From Fibrobacter sp. (GTDB taxonomy: Bacteria > Fibrobacterota > Fibrobacteria > Fibrobacterales > Fibrobacteraceae), in assembly GCF_017551775.1 (NCBI RefSeq), contig NZ_JAFZKX010000019.1, forward strand, positions 1-64,000: a stretch of DNA of 64,000 bases, given 5' to 3'. Positions 45,088 through 53,793 of this stretch are shown here, one piece after another. The translations under genes were made by a program, and so were the position numbers. Under the pieces are notes generated by a model. The model was not told where the DNA came from and did no database searches. It was given only the letters and a program-made list of their open reading frames with translations. The stretch's first letter is position 1. Each line of letters begins with the position of its first letter.

Positions 45088-47572
45088 AGTTCAGCATGAT
45101 AGGCATAAAGGGGAACTGAGTAATTTCTGTCTTCTTGGGCGGGTTCTTGCTCGTATCGTAGAATGTATAGAACATGTTTTCGTGGTCGGTCAGGTTGATG
45201 ATGGTCCAGCTGAAATTCCACTTGCCTTCGCGACCCATGTCGATAGCCTTCACGTCGATGCGGAAGTAGTCCGACTGACGGCCCGCATTGCGGCTTCCCG
45301 GCAGCACCGTAATCTTGTCCGAATACTGCTGGTTGGCCATTTCCTGCGGGTAGTAATAACCCTTGTATTCGCTGATGGGCATACCTGCGGAATACTTGAG
45401 CGCGATGGACGATCTCAGGTAACGACCCTTCGCTTTTCCCTTGTATTTCCCGAGGGCTTCATCACCGCCCTTCCAGTTGATACCAGCATCCAGCTTGAGC
45501 GCATAAGGCTGATGCCAGCTCGGGTAATAGGCATTGGTTCCATCGTCCGTGCGCACGACGCTCACGCTCTGGCTCCAGTTGATACCGCCAAACCACCAGC
45601 CGTTATTCTTGCGGAGCGAAAGTTCGTAACCGAAGGAATAGCCATCCGCCGTGCCGAACCCGTCAGCAATCACGAATTCATCCGACGCCGTTTCCTCGTT
45701 GCTGTCCAAGACCGTCTGGAACGTGTTCAGGCCGCTCTGCGTCTTGTAATACAGACCAACAGTCGCATCGTAGCCGTCGAATATATCGCGTTGGCTGTAT
45801 TCTGCGGCAATGAGCCACGAAGAAGCCGGCTTGATATGCTTGCCCTTGGTAGTCGTCGTCGCCGGGTAATAGAACTCGTTCAAAGTCTCCTGGTCGGTAT
45901 AGACAATCGAGTTCATGTACTGCAAGTAATAACCGCCGTACAACTCAAGCGTCTTCGTGTCGTCGATATTCACCGTGAGGGAGGCGCGCGGTTCCACGCC
46001 GAAATGCTTCGCGGCAGTCTGGTAGTTGAATCGCATACCGTATTGCAGCAACCAATCGGGAGAAAGCTTCCAGGCATCCTGCACGTAGCCCACGTGGTGG
46101 AACGGCTTCTGGATATCGGCAATCATCATGGAAGACATCTGTTCCTGGTAACGCTCGTAGTCGTATTCCAGTTCGTAGCCAATCGTGAACGTGTGGTTGT
46201 CGATACCGCGGTAGTTGAGCCACTGCTTGCCCGCGAACGTGTAGAGGTACATCTCGATAGACATGAGGTCGCCGACCTTCATCGTCTGGTAGAACTCGCT
46301 AAACGCGAACGTGGCGTTGTAATCCCAGTTGCCATTGATGCGGTGCATGAAATTCACGGGAATCGCGACGTTGCCCCAGTCCATGTAGAGCGGGTCAAAG
46401 CTCAGGCGGTCCTTGCCCACATAGAAACTGAACTTGAGGCGCGTATCTTCGGTGAAATTGTACATGAAGGTACCCTGCAAGTCCGTGAACTCGTAGTCCA
46501 GATCCAGGTCCAGCATGCCTACCGCGTTCATCAGGCCGAGCATGAACCCGATGTAGGTGGTACGGCCGGCGACAACCCAGCGGGCCGGGCCCTTGTGGCC
46601 CTCCGTATGGAGCTGTGCCGCAAACGTGCTTATCTTGACGCTCGTCTTGCTGAACCATTCTTCGACAGTATCCTGGCCACCCGCACGTCCGTCCATCTTC
46701 AAGACGGAACTCAGGCGGTTGCCGTACTGCGCAGGGAACCCGCTCTTGTAGAACTGCACCTCGTCAATGCCTTCCACAAGGAACGTGCTGAACAACCCGA
46801 AGAAATGCACCGGGGAATAAACCACCGCGTTATCAAACAGGAACAGATTCTGGTCGGCGGCACCGCCGCGCACATAAATCTTGGAACTAAAATCGGAGCT
46901 CGCCACCACGCCCGGAAGCGCCTGGATGCTCTTGATGACGTCGGCCTCGGCAAGGCCAGGCATGCGCTTGATGGACTTCGCCGAAACCACCGATTCGCCC
47001 GGCTTGCGCTTGGGGCGCTTGCGCAACTGCACCACGACCTTCTTCAGCTCGGTCACCTTCTCGTTGTTGCCGCCGGCAAGGAGGGCTTCGACATCGACAT
47101 CCTTTTCCGGACTGTCGGCCGGAGCCGCGGCAACACCAGCACTGTCATTCTTGGGCTCTGCGGGTGCCGCCGTATCCGCAGCCACGACCGCCGCGGAGTC
47201 TTCCGCGAAACTGTCGCCCAGCGCCTGCGAAAAGGCGCGGTCCGGTCCCACGTACTTGAGTTCGTAACACTTTTCCTTCTCGGCGCCCGCCGTATCGGAA
47301 TTGGTGACGCAAACGTTCCAGAGCGTATCTTCCGGAAGCACGATGCTAAAAGGTTCGCCGACCGTCGTCTGCAGGGCCTCCCCCGACTCGAGGATTTCCA
47401 CATTCAGCTTTTCGCCCTCGGCAAAGGACGGATCCTGCACGACGCCGTTGAAGACTATTCCCGCGACCTGCGCGGAATCTCCGGCAACAGCATCCGACCC
47501 CGCAGCCGGTTCCTGCGCCAAGGCGGACGCAGCCGCCAAAAGAACAACAATGCCAGTATATAGTTTCAACAA
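45071..47572 (-). CDS. TonB-dependent outer-membrane receptor
   Basis: The product has 833 residues and apparently starts with TTG; no in-frame ATG exists near the signal peptide (LYTGIVVLLAAASALAQE). A beta domain (about residues 30-130) and an acidic Ala/Asp linker come before the plug domain (about 175-300: VVSAKSIKRMPGLAEADVIKSI, VRGGAADQNLFLFDNAVVY, EGIDEVQFYKSGFPAQYG). The barrel ends in aromatic MLNYEYYF. A TonB-box-like segment is not clear. It is coupled to the DUF4249-like gene, and both lie next to the TonB energy operon. The substrate cannot be told from the sequence. Confidence 0.9.
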   Translation of the reverse strand: MLKLYTGIVVLLAAASALAQEPAAGSDAVAGDSAQVAGIVFNGVVQDPSFAEGEKLNVEILESGEALQTTVGEPFSIVLPEDTLWNVCVTNSDTAGAEKEKCYELKYVGPDRAFSQALGDSFAEDSAAVVAADTAAPAEPKNDSAGVAAAPADSPEKDVDVEALLAGGNNEKVTELKKVVVQLRKRPKRKPGESVVSAKSIKRMPGLAEADVIKSIQALPGVVASSDFSSKIYVRGGAADQNLFLFDNAVVYSPVHFFGLFSTFLVEGIDEVQFYKSGFPAQYGNRLSSVLKMDGRAGGQDTVEEWFSKTSVKISTFAAQLHTEGHKGPARWVVAGRTTYIGFMLGLMNAVGMLDLDLDYEFTDLQGTFMYNFTEDTRLKFSFYVGKDRLSFDPLYMDWGNVAIPVNFMHRINGNWDYNATFAFSEFYQTMKVGDLMSIEMYLYTFAGKQWLNYRGIDNHTFTIGYELEYDYERYQEQMSSMMIADIQKPFHHVGYVQDAWKLSPDWLLQYGMRFNYQTAAKHFGVEPRASLTVNIDDTKTLELYGGYYLQYMNSIVYTDQETLNEFYYPATTTTKGKHIKPASSWLIAAEYSQRDIFDGYDATVGLYYKTQSGLNTFQTVLDSNEETASDEFVIADGFGTADGYSFGYELSLRKNNGWWFGGINWSQSVSVVRTDDGTNAYYPSWHQPYALKLDAGINWKGGDEALGKYKGKAKGRYLRSSIALKYSAGMPISEYKGYYYPQEMANQQYSDKITVLPGSRNAGRQSDYFRIDVKAIDMGREGKWNFSWTIINLTDHENMFYTFYDTSKNPPKKTEITQFPFMPIMLNYEYYF

Positions 47573-47622
47573 AAAATCCCGTATTTCGACAAAAATAACA
47601 AATAGGAATCCCTATCTGCCAC

Positions 47623-47652
47623 TAAAACACCCGAGCACCGCAAAAGTGTCAC
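47623..47652 (-). promoter_or_regulatory. Shared upstream motif, TonB receptor copy
   Basis: On the minus strand it reads GTGACA, 17 bases, then TGTTTTA, 51 bases before the TTG start of the receptor. It is the partner of the motif at 43386-43415. Confidence 0.5.
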
Positions 47653-47694
47653 TTTTTTTTTGAATTCCCCTCAAAAAATCCAAGAATAATCAAA

Positions 47695-47725
47695 AGCGCA
47701 GGTAAATTTATTTACCTGCATTTTC
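47695..47725. terminator. Hairpin between the receptor gene and the small membrane protein
   Basis: A perfect 9-bp stem GCAGGTAAA/TTTACCTGC with a 4-base loop has a short T run on each side. It would separate the minus-strand gene at 47786 from the receptor operon. Confidence 0.6.
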
Positions 47726-47785
47726 GAGTTGCAGCCGCGGACGCTGAAGGCGTCAAAACCGAGCGAGAAAGGCCCGCTTAGGGGA

Positions 47786-48184
47786 TTAAATTAGTTGCTT
47801 GAGGAGAATAGCCGAACAAAAAATGTGAAAAACTACGACACAAGACCTAATTATGGGCGTTTCTTTCCACGTATAACTCTTTTTCTTTATCGTGAATTTC
47901 TTTATCAATACAGATAGAAGAAGAACTTCAAATTCCCAAAAAACACATGTAACATTATCTAAAATTTTCAAGCCTTCTTCTGAAAATAAAGACTTATTAA
48001 AAAAAGACAAAATATTGAAGAGTCCATCAAATCCACTTAAAAGAAACGCAACAAAAACGCCCGCACACAATACTGGCTGCTCATTCCAGCGAATTACAAT
48101 AAACTCACCAATCTCAATCTTTTTTGATCGAATCACAATAATCGCAAGGAAAAAGTATAGCGGAAACCAGAGATAGAATTCCAT
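47786..48184 (-). CDS. Hypothetical small membrane protein
   Basis: The product has 132 residues with about four hydrophobic segments (about 3-18, 36-60, 80-95 and 110-130). The gene is markedly more AT-rich than its neighbours, which suggests transfer. An AAGG ribosome site lies before the ATG. It is flanked by hairpins and repeat sequences on both sides. No family is recognised. Confidence 0.55.
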   Translation of the reverse strand: MEFYLWFPLYFFLAIIVIRSKKIEIGEFIVIRWNEQPVLCAGVFVAFLLSGFDGLFNILSFFNKSLFSEEGLKILDNVTCVFWEFEVLLLSVLIKKFTIKKKSYTWKETPIIRSCVVVFHIFCSAILLKQLI

Positions 48185-48292
48185 ATCACATTACCTTAAA
48201 ACTTCTGCTAGCAAAATAAAAAAATCGCTCGGAACCGAGCAAGGCAAAGCGCACAGATGATTAAAGGCGTACGGAAGTTTCTTCTAACTAAA

Positions 48293-48317
48293 AAAAATTC
48301 CGCAACTGCGGAATTTT
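48293..48317. terminator. Bidirectional hairpin terminator
   Basis: An 11-bp perfect stem AAAATTCCGCA/TGCGGAATTTT has a 2-base loop. A and T runs on the two sides allow function in either direction. Confidence 0.65.
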
Positions 48318-48330
48318 AACCTAAAACGAG

Positions 48331-48432
48331 CTTTCGTTCAAAACCGAGCGAGACGAGGCGCAGGGCGACGTGGCGTACAGAAGTACGCGAGGAGCCCTGC
48401 AACGAAGTATCGCGATGCGTTTTGGACGAAAG
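48331..48432. repeat. Large inverted-repeat element beside pilC
   Basis: Outer arms of 14 bases (48331-48344 and 48419-48432, CTTTCGTTCAAAAC with GTTTTGGACGAAAG) match at 13 positions. Inside lie a GCAGGG/CCCTGC pair and a GCGTAC/GTACGC hairpin. It ends two bases before the pilC stop. AAAACCGAGCGAG pieces of it recur at about 47756 and, in part, 48229. Confidence 0.7.
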
Positions 48433-48433
48433 A

Positions 48434-49636
48434 TCACCCTTTGATTGCGTCGCCCATGGAGAACATAGGCATATACATAGCGATCAACAGCGCACCGACA
48501 GCACCGCCCAAGAACACGATAATCAACGGTTCGATCATGCTCACGACGCTATCCACTGCGGCGTCCACTTCTTCATCGTAGAAATCTGCCAGCTTCAAAA
48601 GCATGCCGCCCAAGTTACCGGTTTTCTCACCCACACCGGTCATCTGGATAACCATGGGCGGGAAAATGCCTACTTCCGTCATGGGGTCGGCAATGGACTT
48701 ACCACCCGCAATGCCTACCGCAATTCTACCAATCGCCTTTTCCACCACCTTGTTGCCGGCGGTCGAGGCCACCACCTTCAAGGCATCCATCACGCTGACA
48801 CCGGCGTTCAACAAGGTTCCAAGCGTACGCGCAAAACTAGCCGTAGACGACTTTATCTGCAGGTCACCGATTTTCGGAACCTTCAAGAGGAACTTGTCGA
48901 AAGCAAATTGGGCCGCGGGAACCTTCATCACCATCTTCCATGCGATAATAATCGCTACCAGGGCAAGGAAAAGGAAACCGCCGTTGTTTACCAAGAAATC
49001 GGAGATGTTCATCACGACCTGCGTCGGAGCGGGGAGTTCCGCATCCAAGGCAGCGAACTGTTCGGCGAAGGTCGGCACCACGAACGTCATAAGGGCGATC
49101 ACCACCACGATACCCACAATGATAACCATCACCGGGTAGGTCAGGGCCTTCTTCACCTTGCGCTTGAGGCGCATGCTGTTTTCCATCGTCTCGGCCAAAC
49201 GCGCGAGGATTCCTTCAAGAATACCGCCCGCTTCACCGGCCGCCACCATGTTGCAATACAGGGCGTCAAATACCTTCGGGTGCTGCGAGAGCGCATCGGC
49301 CAGCGAAGAACCGCCATTGATGGACTGCGTCACCTTGTGCACCACGTCTTTCAATGCCGGATTCTCGCACTGTTCCTCGAGAATGTTCAAGCACTGGAGC
49401 ATCGGGAGGCCCGCAGAACACATGGACGAGAACATACGCGTAAAGCGGGTCAGGTCCTCGTGCTTGATGCCGTTACCGATAGGAATCTTGATTTCCTTCG
49501 GCTTCTTCTTCAAGCTCACGATAGTGAGACGGCGACGCAGGAGGAGCGATTCCGCCTCGGCCTTGTCCTTGGCATCAAGCGTGCCCTCGAAACTGTTTCC
49601 CTGGGAATTTTGCGCCTTGTATAGGAATTCTGCCAT
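48434..49636 (-). CDS. pilC: Type IV pilus inner-membrane platform protein
   Basis: The product has 400 residues, normal for PilC/GspF. Two T2SSF domains (about 65-190 and 265-390) each contain the FTRMFSSMCSAGLP-like or FARTLGTLLNAGV motif and a GEAGG or GEKTG glycine turn. Three membrane helices lie near 170-190, 215-240 and 370-390. It anchors the pilus assembly ATPases. It is 3 bases downstream of pilT and has a GGAGT ribosome site. An association with twitching or pilus retraction is supported by pilT. No pilB or pilin gene is in the window. Confidence 0.92.
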   Translation of the reverse strand: MAEFLYKAQNSQGNSFEGTLDAKDKAEAESLLLRRRLTIVSLKKKPKEIKIPIGNGIKHEDLTRFTRMFSSMCSAGLPMLQCLNILEEQCENPALKDVVHKVTQSINGGSSLADALSQHPKVFDALYCNMVAAGEAGGILEGILARLAETMENSMRLKRKVKKALTYPVMVIIVGIVVVIALMTFVVPTFAEQFAALDAELPAPTQVVMNISDFLVNNGGFLFLALVAIIIAWKMVMKVPAAQFAFDKFLLKVPKIGDLQIKSSTASFARTLGTLLNAGVSVMDALKVVASTAGNKVVEKAIGRIAVGIAGGKSIADPMTEVGIFPPMVIQMTGVGEKTGNLGGMLLKLADFYDEEVDAAVDSVVSMIEPLIIVFLGGAVGALLIAMYMPMFSMGDAIKG

Positions 49637-49639
49637 CGA

Positions 49640-50707
49640 TTAAACTCCTTCCTTCACAAACAGCTGTTCCAACTGGTCCGGGCTCGGAGAACGGGCGAGC
49701 GCCTCGAAGCGGTCGACCTTGTGGTTCTTGACCAGTTCGCAAAGGCACATGTTCATCGTGTTCATACCGAACTTCTGGCCAATTTCAATCATGGATTCAA
49801 TCTGGTGCACCTTGTCGTCGCGGATAAGCGCGCGGATACCCGGAGTCACGTTCATGATTTCGTACGCCATCACGCGGCCGCCACCGATCTTCGGGATAAG
49901 CGTCTGGCATATCACGCCCTGGAGCACGAACGAAAGCTGGGTACGCACCGTCTGCTGTTCGCCCTTCGGGAACGCGTCCACCACGCGGTTGATGGTCTGC
50001 ACGCAGGAGTTGGTATGCAAGGTTGCGAAGGCCAAGTGACCGGTTTCCGCAATCGTAAGCGCCGCACGGATGGTCTCGAGGTCACGCATTTCGCCGATAA
50101 GCACCACGTCCGGGTCCTGACGGAGCGCCATCTTGAGCGCCTGCGAGAAGCTGTTGGTATCGCTACCGACTTCGCGCTGGTTGATCATGCATCCCTGGTG
50201 CTTGTGCAGGAATTCAATCGGGTCTTCCACCGTCAAGATGTGGTCATGACGTTCCTTGTTGATCTTGTCGATCATGGCGGCAAGCGTCGTGGACTTACCC
50301 GAACCGGTAGCACCCGTCACCAGCACGAGGCCGGAGGGGCGGGTCGTGAACTCGGCGAGAATTTTCGGAAGGCCGAGTTCCTTGAAGGTCTTGATTTCGA
50401 GCGGGATGATACGCAGGGCCAGGGCCACGCAGCCGCGCTGCAGGTAGGCGTTGGCACGGAAACGCGCAAGATTCGCGATACCGAAAGAAAAGTCGCACTC
50501 CTTATTCTGTTCGAACGACTTCTTCTGGAGTTCGTTCATAAGGCTGTACGTCATGCGCATGGTTTCGTCGGGCTTGAGCTTGTCGTCGCCGAGGGGGGTA
50601 AGCTTGCCGGAAAGACGCACCAGCGGGGGCGCACCTGCAGTAATGTGCAGGTCAGACGCGCCACGTTTCACCATTTCGGAGAGAAGGTCTTGAATATTGT
50701 ATGCCAT
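49640..50707 (-). CDS. pilT: Type IV pilus retraction ATPase
   Basis: The product has 355 residues from the chosen ATG. Walker A is GATGSGKSTTLAAMID, the Asp box is ILTVEDPIEF, Walker B is VVLIGEMRDLET, and the His box is GHLAFATLHTNS. The PilT-specific C-terminal motif appears as GIRALIRDDK. PilT powers pilus retraction. The ATG at 50707 is preceded by TATATT at a 7-base distance and by no Shine-Dalgarno; the TTG at 50713 is not preferred. It is divergent from the thioredoxin-like gene with only 53 bases between them. Confidence 0.95.
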   Translation of the reverse strand: MAYNIQDLLSEMVKRGASDLHITAGAPPLVRLSGKLTPLGDDKLKPDETMRMTYSLMNELQKKSFEQNKECDFSFGIANLARFRANAYLQRGCVALALRIIPLEIKTFKELGLPKILAEFTTRPSGLVLVTGATGSGKSTTLAAMIDKINKERHDHILTVEDPIEFLHKHQGCMINQREVGSDTNSFSQALKMALRQDPDVVLIGEMRDLETIRAALTIAETGHLAFATLHTNSCVQTINRVVDAFPKGEQQTVRTQLSFVLQGVICQTLIPKIGGGRVMAYEIMNVTPGIRALIRDDKVHQIESMIEIGQKFGMNTMNMCLCELVKNHKVDRFEALARSPSPDQLEQLFVKEGV

Positions 50708-50760
50708 ATTCAAGAATATAACTTAAAACCGCCCGAAAAAAACATAAATTCTCTATAGAA

Positions 50761-51276
50761 ATGCGCTTTAAATCGTTCAAAGTCATCGGTATCACAATTT
50801 TAATTGCCGTTTTGTTCATCGCGTACCAGGTGTACCGCGAGAAGTCTCGGCCGTTCCAGGCCCTGCCCGAAAGGATCGAGAACTTCGAAGCCCTAGACGT
50901 GGACGGCGGAAAAACGGACTTTAAAACACATAAGGGGAAGGTGACGCTTATCGTGCTGAGCGCAAGCTGGTGCCCGGCGTGCATCGCGGAACTGCCGACC
51001 CTCGAAAAGCTCTACCGCGAATTCGCCGGCGACGGTTTCAAGGTGCTCATGATTAGCGAAGACGACAACGTGAGAATCGCATCCCGGTTCAAGAAAAAAT
51101 ACTCGATGCCGTGGACCATGCTTCACTGGAACTACGACCTGATAAACATGCTAGGCAACCCGCGCGTAATCCCCGTAAGCTACCTCATCGACAAAGACGG
51201 GAAAATCGACTTCGTAAAGGCTGGCCTCATCGACGAAAAAAGGATGCGCCGCGCGATAAAATCGCTGGTAAGATAA
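50761..51276 (+). CDS. TlpA/ResA-like membrane-anchored thioredoxin
   Basis: The product has 171 residues with an N-terminal membrane anchor (about 7-24). The thioredoxin-like domain has the active site SWCPAC (Cys71 and Cys74) and the cis-proline region NPRVIPVSYLIDKDG. It is close in size to ResA and TlpA, which reduce disulphides outside the cytoplasmic membrane, for example during cytochrome c maturation. No partner gene is adjacent. The start has no clear ribosome site. Confidence 0.88.
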   Translation: MRFKSFKVIGITILIAVLFIAYQVYREKSRPFQALPERIENFEALDVDGGKTDFKTHKGKVTLIVLSASWCPACIAELPTLEKLYREFAGDGFKVLMISEDDNVRIASRFKKKYSMPWTMLHWNYDLINMLGNPRVIPVSYLIDKDGKIDFVKAGLIDEKRMRRAIKSLVR

Positions 51277-51347
51277 CCGAAATACTGCTAATGGACACAC
51301 TTGCCTTGTTGAGCAAGGCTACGGTGTAACGCGCGGGATAACGATGG

Positions 51348-52319
51348 TTAAGCAATCGGACTCGGGAAAAGGACGACGTCCTTGATCTCGTCCTTGTGCA
51401 GGGCGAGCATGAACAGGCGGTCCAGCCCGAGCGCCACGCCCGAGCAGGCGGGCATACCCGATTCGAGCGCCGAAAGGAAGTTCTCGTCTATCGGAGGAAG
51501 GGGCTTGCCCATGCGGCGGCGGATTTCCAGATCCGCATTAAACCGGCGGCGCTGTTCGTCCGCGTCGGTCAGTTCCGTATAGCCGTTGCAAAGTTCCACC
51601 TTGTCCACGAACAGTTCGAACCTGCGCGCCCACACGAAGCCTTCCTTGTCGGTATAGGTCTGCGCGAGGGCCGCCTGCGAGGGCGGGTAATCCATAATGA
51701 ATTCCGCGCCGTTCGCCGCCAGAGCGGGTTCGACCACGAATACCATCAGGTAGTCCCACCAGTCCTCGCGGCTCATGCGTTCCTTGCCCTCGGGTATCGG
51801 AATGTTGTAGTACTCGCAAGTCTCGACAAAGTTGTTCAAGTCCTTGCAGAACGGATTCACGCCGGCATAGTTCTTGAAAGCGTCCATCCAGCGGGTGCGA
51901 CGCGCCTTCAAGGGCTTCCCGACAATTTCGCTCACGAGCGCTTCCACCTCGTCCATGAGCTTATCTTGCGGCATGCCCACGCGGTACCATTCCACCATGC
52001 TGAACTCGTTGTTGTGATGCGAACCGAATTCATCCTTGCGGAAGGACTTGGTAATCTGGAATATGTCGCCGAATCCCGCCGAAAGCAGGCGCTTCATGTG
52101 GAACTCGGGACTCGTCATGAGGAAGTGCCTAGGAACGCCGTCCACCTCGAAGTAATCGAGCTGCGGATCCGTACCGCCTGCGTTAGAAAGCACGGGCGTT
52201 TCCACTTCGAGCACGCCACGCAGTTCAAAGAACTTGCGCACCTTGTTCATCAGTGATTGCCGCAAGATCCATGTCTCGCGGTCACACGTCGGCGAAAACT
52301 CCAAACCCTCGAATTGCAT
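51348..52319 (-). CDS. epmA: Elongation factor P (R)-beta-lysine ligase
   Basis: The product has 323 residues, matching EpmA (GenX/PoxA). It is a class II lysyl-tRNA synthetase-like catalytic core without the N-terminal anticodon-binding domain. Motif 2 is QITKSFRKDEFGSHHNNEFSMVEWY and motif 3 is SGVALGLDRLFMLAL. EpmA attaches beta-lysine to a conserved lysine of elongation factor P. It begins right after the stop codon of the FISUMP gene, with no gap. The partner genes epmB and efp are not in this window. Confidence 0.93.
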   Translation of the reverse strand: MQFEGLEFSPTCDRETWILRQSLMNKVRKFFELRGVLEVETPVLSNAGGTDPQLDYFEVDGVPRHFLMTSPEFHMKRLLSAGFGDIFQITKSFRKDEFGSHHNNEFSMVEWYRVGMPQDKLMDEVEALVSEIVGKPLKARRTRWMDAFKNYAGVNPFCKDLNNFVETCEYYNIPIPEGKERMSREDWWDYLMVFVVEPALAANGAEFIMDYPPSQAALAQTYTDKEGFVWARRFELFVDKVELCNGYTELTDADEQRRRFNADLEIRRRMGKPLPPIDENFLSALESGMPACSGVALGLDRLFMLALHKDEIKDVVLFPSPIA

Positions 52320-53708
52320 TTACTTGCCGTTCACCACACAACGGACAGAAAGCCAGAATTCCTTTTCGACAGGCATCGATGTCACGTTGTTGTCCGTGTT
52401 GAACATCGAGCGGGCCAGACCACGGCCATCCTTCAACTGCCTTTCCGTCCAGAAATAAGCGCCTTCGCCCTGAATAACGGAGTTCATGGTCTTGTTGGCA
52501 TAGCCGCCGAACAGAGCCGTGAACGCATAGTCGTCACCACCGTTGCTGCGCAGCTTTTCAGCAGCCACATCCACACCGCCGGCAAACGTTTCGAGCGCCT
52601 TCCAGTCCTCGTCGGTAGAAAGGTGCGTGCCTTCGGGGCATGCGGTCTGGGCTGCAACCTGCGTATAGAGGCGGCCGTACGTCGCGCAGTTTTCTTCGTC
52701 GCGGTCATAGCAGTTGGAGCCGCCTTCCACCACGAAGTTCAGGTTCTGCACGAACCACTTGACACCGCCGATTTCCCTGACCTTGTACTTCTGGTTGTCG
52801 CGCGGGTCGACGAATTCCTCGAACACGGGGCAACGCGTCGTCAGTTCCTTGGAAGCGAGGATGGAGTCCACCTGCGGCTGCCAGCTCGCGCAGAAGCGGA
52901 AGAGTTCGCTGCCCGGCAGCGGAGTAGAATCGGCCATGTGCTTGTCGGCCCAACGGTTCACGTAATCCAGGTTAATGACGACGGAATCCGGGAGAGAAAG
53001 CGCACGTGCGTTCGCCTGGAGCATGTCCGCGTACCTCACGGCAGCGGGCTTCGGAGCCTTCCAGTAGCCTTCGACGAGGCCCTTGCGAAGGTTCTCGTAC
53101 AAGGGAGACGGACGCATCACGGCAATGGTCGTATCTTCCACGAAACGTTCAGGCTTGGTTTCGCAAGTCGTCTGGCGCAGGGTGTCGTTCATGCTCTGAG
53201 CCTGGATAAAGCAATCCTCCATGCAGGAATTGCGGGCCTTGCCCTTCTTCGGACACGGCATCCATACGGAAGTGTCCGCATACATCTTGACCGGCTTGGC
53301 GTAACCCTTGGTCTTGACCGCGACCTTCGCGACATTTTCCAGGGCATCGAGCGCCTTCGTATTGCCGGTTTCCGCATCCAGGAGCAAGAGAGAAATGACT
53401 TCGTTACAGGCGTCGACCGCCTTGGGATTCGAACAAGCCTTCACGCCGTAACCATAGGCAAACTGCGTCGGGCAGTTCGCAAAGGATTCTTCGGGATTGG
53501 ACTTGAAAATCTTCTCGTACACGCGAACAGCATCGTCCGGAGTGAGCTTGCCGCAGTAAACTTCCTCAATCTTGCCCTTCTTGACCATCTTCTGGGCGGC
53601 GATGATATCGCCGGCGTCCACGGCATCGCGGAGTTCTTCTTGGGCAAAAGCAGCAGTCGCAAGAATCGAAGCTGCGACGGCAGTCATACACTTAGTGAAT
53701 AATTTCAT
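52320..53708 (-). CDS. Exported protein with C-terminal FISUMP domain
   Basis: The product has 462 residues with a signal peptide ending at AFAQ and no lipobox. Residues 20-280 form a Cys-containing helical region of unknown family (PTQFAYGYGVKACSNP, CMEDCFIQAQSM). The last 160 residues are a FISUMP domain with VDPRDNQKYKVREIGGVKWFVQNLNF, CATYGRLYTQ, CPEGTHLSTDEDW and FWLSVRCV. Unlike the three tandem FISUMP genes it has a single domain and no poly-Ser linker. The ribosome site is AGAGGAT. It is the first gene of a unit with epmA, which may be only an operon of convenience. Confidence 0.85.
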   Translation of the reverse strand: MKLFTKCMTAVAASILATAAFAQEELRDAVDAGDIIAAQKMVKKGKIEEVYCGKLTPDDAVRVYEKIFKSNPEESFANCPTQFAYGYGVKACSNPKAVDACNEVISLLLLDAETGNTKALDALENVAKVAVKTKGYAKPVKMYADTSVWMPCPKKGKARNSCMEDCFIQAQSMNDTLRQTTCETKPERFVEDTTIAVMRPSPLYENLRKGLVEGYWKAPKPAAVRYADMLQANARALSLPDSVVINLDYVNRWADKHMADSTPLPGSELFRFCASWQPQVDSILASKELTTRCPVFEEFVDPRDNQKYKVREIGGVKWFVQNLNFVVEGGSNCYDRDEENCATYGRLYTQVAAQTACPEGTHLSTDEDWKALETFAGGVDVAAEKLRSNGGDDYAFTALFGGYANKTMNSVIQGEGAYFWTERQLKDGRGLARSMFNTDNNVTSMPVEKEFWLSVRCVVNGK

Positions 53709-53793
53709 ACTATCCTCTCATTCTGTATTTTCAATATAGCAAAGTGATTTTGCAAAAAACCGCCAAGACATACAACTTTTCTACATTTTGGTC

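Noticed and set aside
45182-47563. 793-residue plus-strand frame opposite the TonB receptor
   Set aside because: It is an antisense shadow of a GC-rich gene with clear receptor motifs; its translation is Arg/His-rich and has no family features. The same holds for long frames at 57514-59826, 21197-23221, 2700-4094 and 40875-42647.
51301-51322. Terminator after the thioredoxin-like gene
   Set aside because: A GCCTTG/CAAGGC hairpin exists but has no T run on either strand.
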